A stretch of 16,699 nt of DNA from Actinomycetes bacterium (GTDB taxonomy: Bacteria > Actinomycetota > Acidimicrobiia > Acidimicrobiales > Palsa-688), in contig JAKABK010000010.1 of the NCBI GenBank assembly GCA_021796905.1, positions 1 through 16,699 on the forward strand, read 5' to 3'. The position numbers and the translations under genes were made by a program. How positions within the stretch are numbered: the stretch's first letter is position 1; every line of letters starts with the position of its first letter. Positions 15,428 through 16,699 of the stretch are shown here, piece after piece. The notes under the pieces were generated by a model. That model was not told where the DNA came from. It did no database searches and was given only the letters and a program-made list of their open reading frames with translations.

Positions 15428-16402
15428 ATGCCGATCTTCCTCATCGCCGCCAAGCTGCTGTCGAACGTCAAGCGGAACCGGATCGTCTCGCTGCTCACCC
15501 TCGCAGCGGTGTGCCTGGTCGGCGGCGGGATCGCGTTCGCTGCTGTCGAGCACCGCAGCGTCGGCACCGGGCTGTACTGGGCGGTGACGACGGCGACCAC
15601 CGTCGGCTACGGCGACGTGGTGCCGACCAACTCCGCCGGACGGGTCGTCGCAGTGTTCGTCATGCTCACGACCATCCCGATCTTCGGGGCGGTCTTCGCG
15701 CTCTTCGCCGGAGTGACGGTCCTATCCCACCTGAGGAGGCTGCTCGGCATGGACAACCAGTTACCGGAGGCGGACTACACAGTCGCCTACGGCGACCACC
15801 CGGTGCTGCTCCGCGTGGTCACGGAGCTGATCGGGGCCGACGACCCGGTGGTGCTGGTCGCCCCCACCAAACCCGTCGGCCTGCCGGCGCACGTCACCCA
15901 CATCGCAGGCGACCCGACCGAGGACGCGACCGTCTCCGCCAGCCACCCCGAGCGGGCCTCCCGGGCGCTCATTGCTTGCAACGACGACACCGACGCTCTC
16001 GTCATCGCGGTCGCCTTGCGTGCGATCGTGCCGGCCCTCGTCATCTACGCCCTCGTCTCCTCCCCCCGCATCGGACGGGCGATGAGGGAGGTCGGGGTCA
16101 CCCACACCCTGTCGAGCGACGAGCTGGTCGGCCACACGTTGGCCAAAGCGCTCGAGACCCCAGAGGCGGGAGACCTCCTGTTGCAGATGGTCGACTCGAC
16201 CAGCTACGCGATGCGCGACCGGGTCGTCGAGGGCAGTCTCGTCGACAAACGCCTGAGCCAGGCCAGGGCCACCGTGGGGGCCCTCGTGCTCGGTGTCGCC
16301 CGCGACGGGCGGATCGACATCGGCATCGACGACGATCCGCTGCTCGCCGCCGGTGACCGCCTGATCGAGCTGGTCAGCATCCGCTCCGCGCCAGCGCCCT
16401 GA
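15428..16402 (+). CDS. Two-TM potassium channel with RCK-like (TrkA-N/TrkA-C) cytosolic domains
   Basis: A 324-residue inner-membrane ion channel subunit. TM1 spans about residues 20-40, the pore helix and selectivity filter TVGYGD are at 58-63, and TM2 is about 71-99. The filter is the canonical potassium one. Residues 115-230 fold like an RCK/TrkA-N domain by pattern (GDPTEDATVSASHPERASRALIACND), and about 240-320 resemble TrkA-C (VVEGSLVDKRLSQARATVGALVLGV). The nucleotide-binding glycine motif GxGxxG is replaced by YGDHPVLL, and the acidic residue after the second strand is replaced by Ala in VVLVAPT, so NAD binding is probably lost; gating by another ligand is possible. The gene stands alone between glpK and a convergent protease gene. 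Confidence 0.9.
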   Translation: MPIFLIAAKLLSNVKRNRIVSLLTLAAVCLVGGGIAFAAVEHRSVGTGLYWAVTTATTVGYGDVVPTNSAGRVVAVFVMLTTIPIFGAVFALFAGVTVLSHLRRLLGMDNQLPEADYTVAYGDHPVLLRVVTELIGADDPVVLVAPTKPVGLPAHVTHIAGDPTEDATVSASHPERASRALIACNDDTDALVIAVALRAIVPALVIYALVSSPRIGRAMREVGVTHTLSSDELVGHTLAKALETPEAGDLLLQMVDSTSYAMRDRVVEGSLVDKRLSQARATVGALVLGVARDGRIDIGIDDDPLLAAGDRLIELVSIRSAPAP

Positions 16403-16449
16403 GGCTCCCGGGCATCGACCCCACCCACCGGCACGCACCGTGGGGCCGC

Positions 16450-16699
16450 TCAGCCGGCGAGCACCCGGGCCCAGGCGCTCTCCGCCGGCACGAAGATGTG
16501 GTCGAGCACCCCGGGGACCAGCAGCACTATCGCCAGGAGGACCAGCATCGAATAGCGGCGGATCTTCCACCAGGTGTCGAGGGCGGAAGCCGGCAGGAGC
16601 CGCTCGAGGAGGATCGAGCCGTCCAGGGGCGGGATCGGCAGGATGTTGAAGACCGCCAGCACCACGTTCAGCAGGCCGAGGAGGAACAGCAGCTCGGTC
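16450..16699 (-). CDS. M50 (site-2 protease type) membrane metalloprotease, C-terminal fragment
   Basis: The C-terminal 82 residues of a gene that enters from the right edge. They show a TM segment, then NILPIPPLDGS, the conserved motif that supplies the third zinc ligand (Asp) in M50/site-2 protease-like enzymes, then a second hydrophobic stretch (YSMLVLLAIVLLVPGVL). The HExxH motif would lie upstream, outside the window. A GTG at 16665 is in frame but is internal, because the hydrophobic sequence continues unbroken to the edge. It ends 47 bp from the convergent potassium channel gene. Confidence 0.85.
   Translation of the reverse strand, partial: TELLFLLGLLNVVLAVFNILPIPPLDGSILLERLLPASALDTWWKIRRYSMLVLLAIVLLVPGVLDHIFVPAESAWARVLAG

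Noticed and set aside
13946..15553. A 535-residue minus-strand frame antisense to glpK
   Set aside because: It mirrors the strongly codon-biased glpK frame and shows no domain of its own.
16419..16445. CCCCAC and GTGGGG inverted repeat between the potassium channel and the M50 gene as a bidirectional terminator
   Set aside because: The stem is only six pairs with a 15-base loop and no T tract on either strand, which is too weak in DNA this GC-rich.

Overview
This is a gene-dense, very GC-rich (roughly 70 %) piece of a bacterial chromosome made up almost entirely of housekeeping genes. The gene order (scpA-scpB-rluB-tyrA-aroA-cmk-plsC on one strand, with ispH, a DUF512 radical-SAM gene and der nearby), the GC-rich codon third positions, the frequent GTG/TTG starts and several leaderless-looking promoters suggest an actinobacterium. 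A deep-branching lineage such as Acidimicrobiia is my inference from gene order and proteins, not from any search. I see no mobile element, CRISPR array, prophage or RNA gene.

Layout. 1-1643 (minus): the N-terminus of the ribosome-assembly GTPase Der, preceded by a DUF512/PDZ radical-SAM gene that overlaps it by ATGA. 1719-2765 (plus): ispH, last step of the MEP isoprenoid pathway, divergent from DUF512 across a 75-bp promoter region. 12578-2851 (minus): one almost gapless run of ten genes: scpA, scpB (condensin partners), rluB (23S rRNA pseudouridine synthase), tyrA, aroA (aromatic amino acids), cmk (CMP kinase), plsC-like acyltransferase, a broken HIT-family gene, a CynX-like MFS transporter and proS. 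12748-15370 (plus): trpS, then glpK with its own Shine-Dalgarno site. 15428-16402 (plus): a two-TM potassium channel with a degenerate RCK domain. 16450-16699 (minus): the C-terminal end of an M50 (site-2 protease type) metalloprotease, cut by the window edge.

The minus-strand run is stitched together by 1-4 base start/stop overlaps or gaps under 35 bp. It is probably transcribed from a leaderless promoter just before scpA, linking chromosome segregation, rRNA modification, aromatic biosynthesis, nucleotide and lipid synthesis and tRNA charging. No stretch over 300 bases lacks a gene.

The least ordinary place is 5870-6590. There the two halves of a HIT hydrolase lie in different frames, separated by about 280 bp that is strongly codon-biased in a third frame and that I cannot assign to a family. 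Other points of interest are tandem repeats at the 3' ends of rluB and the MFS gene, a GGTCGGGCCC repeat in intergenic DNA, a likely CTG start, and a 14-bp palindrome at the potassium-channel promoter. I do not see a convincing new multi-gene system.
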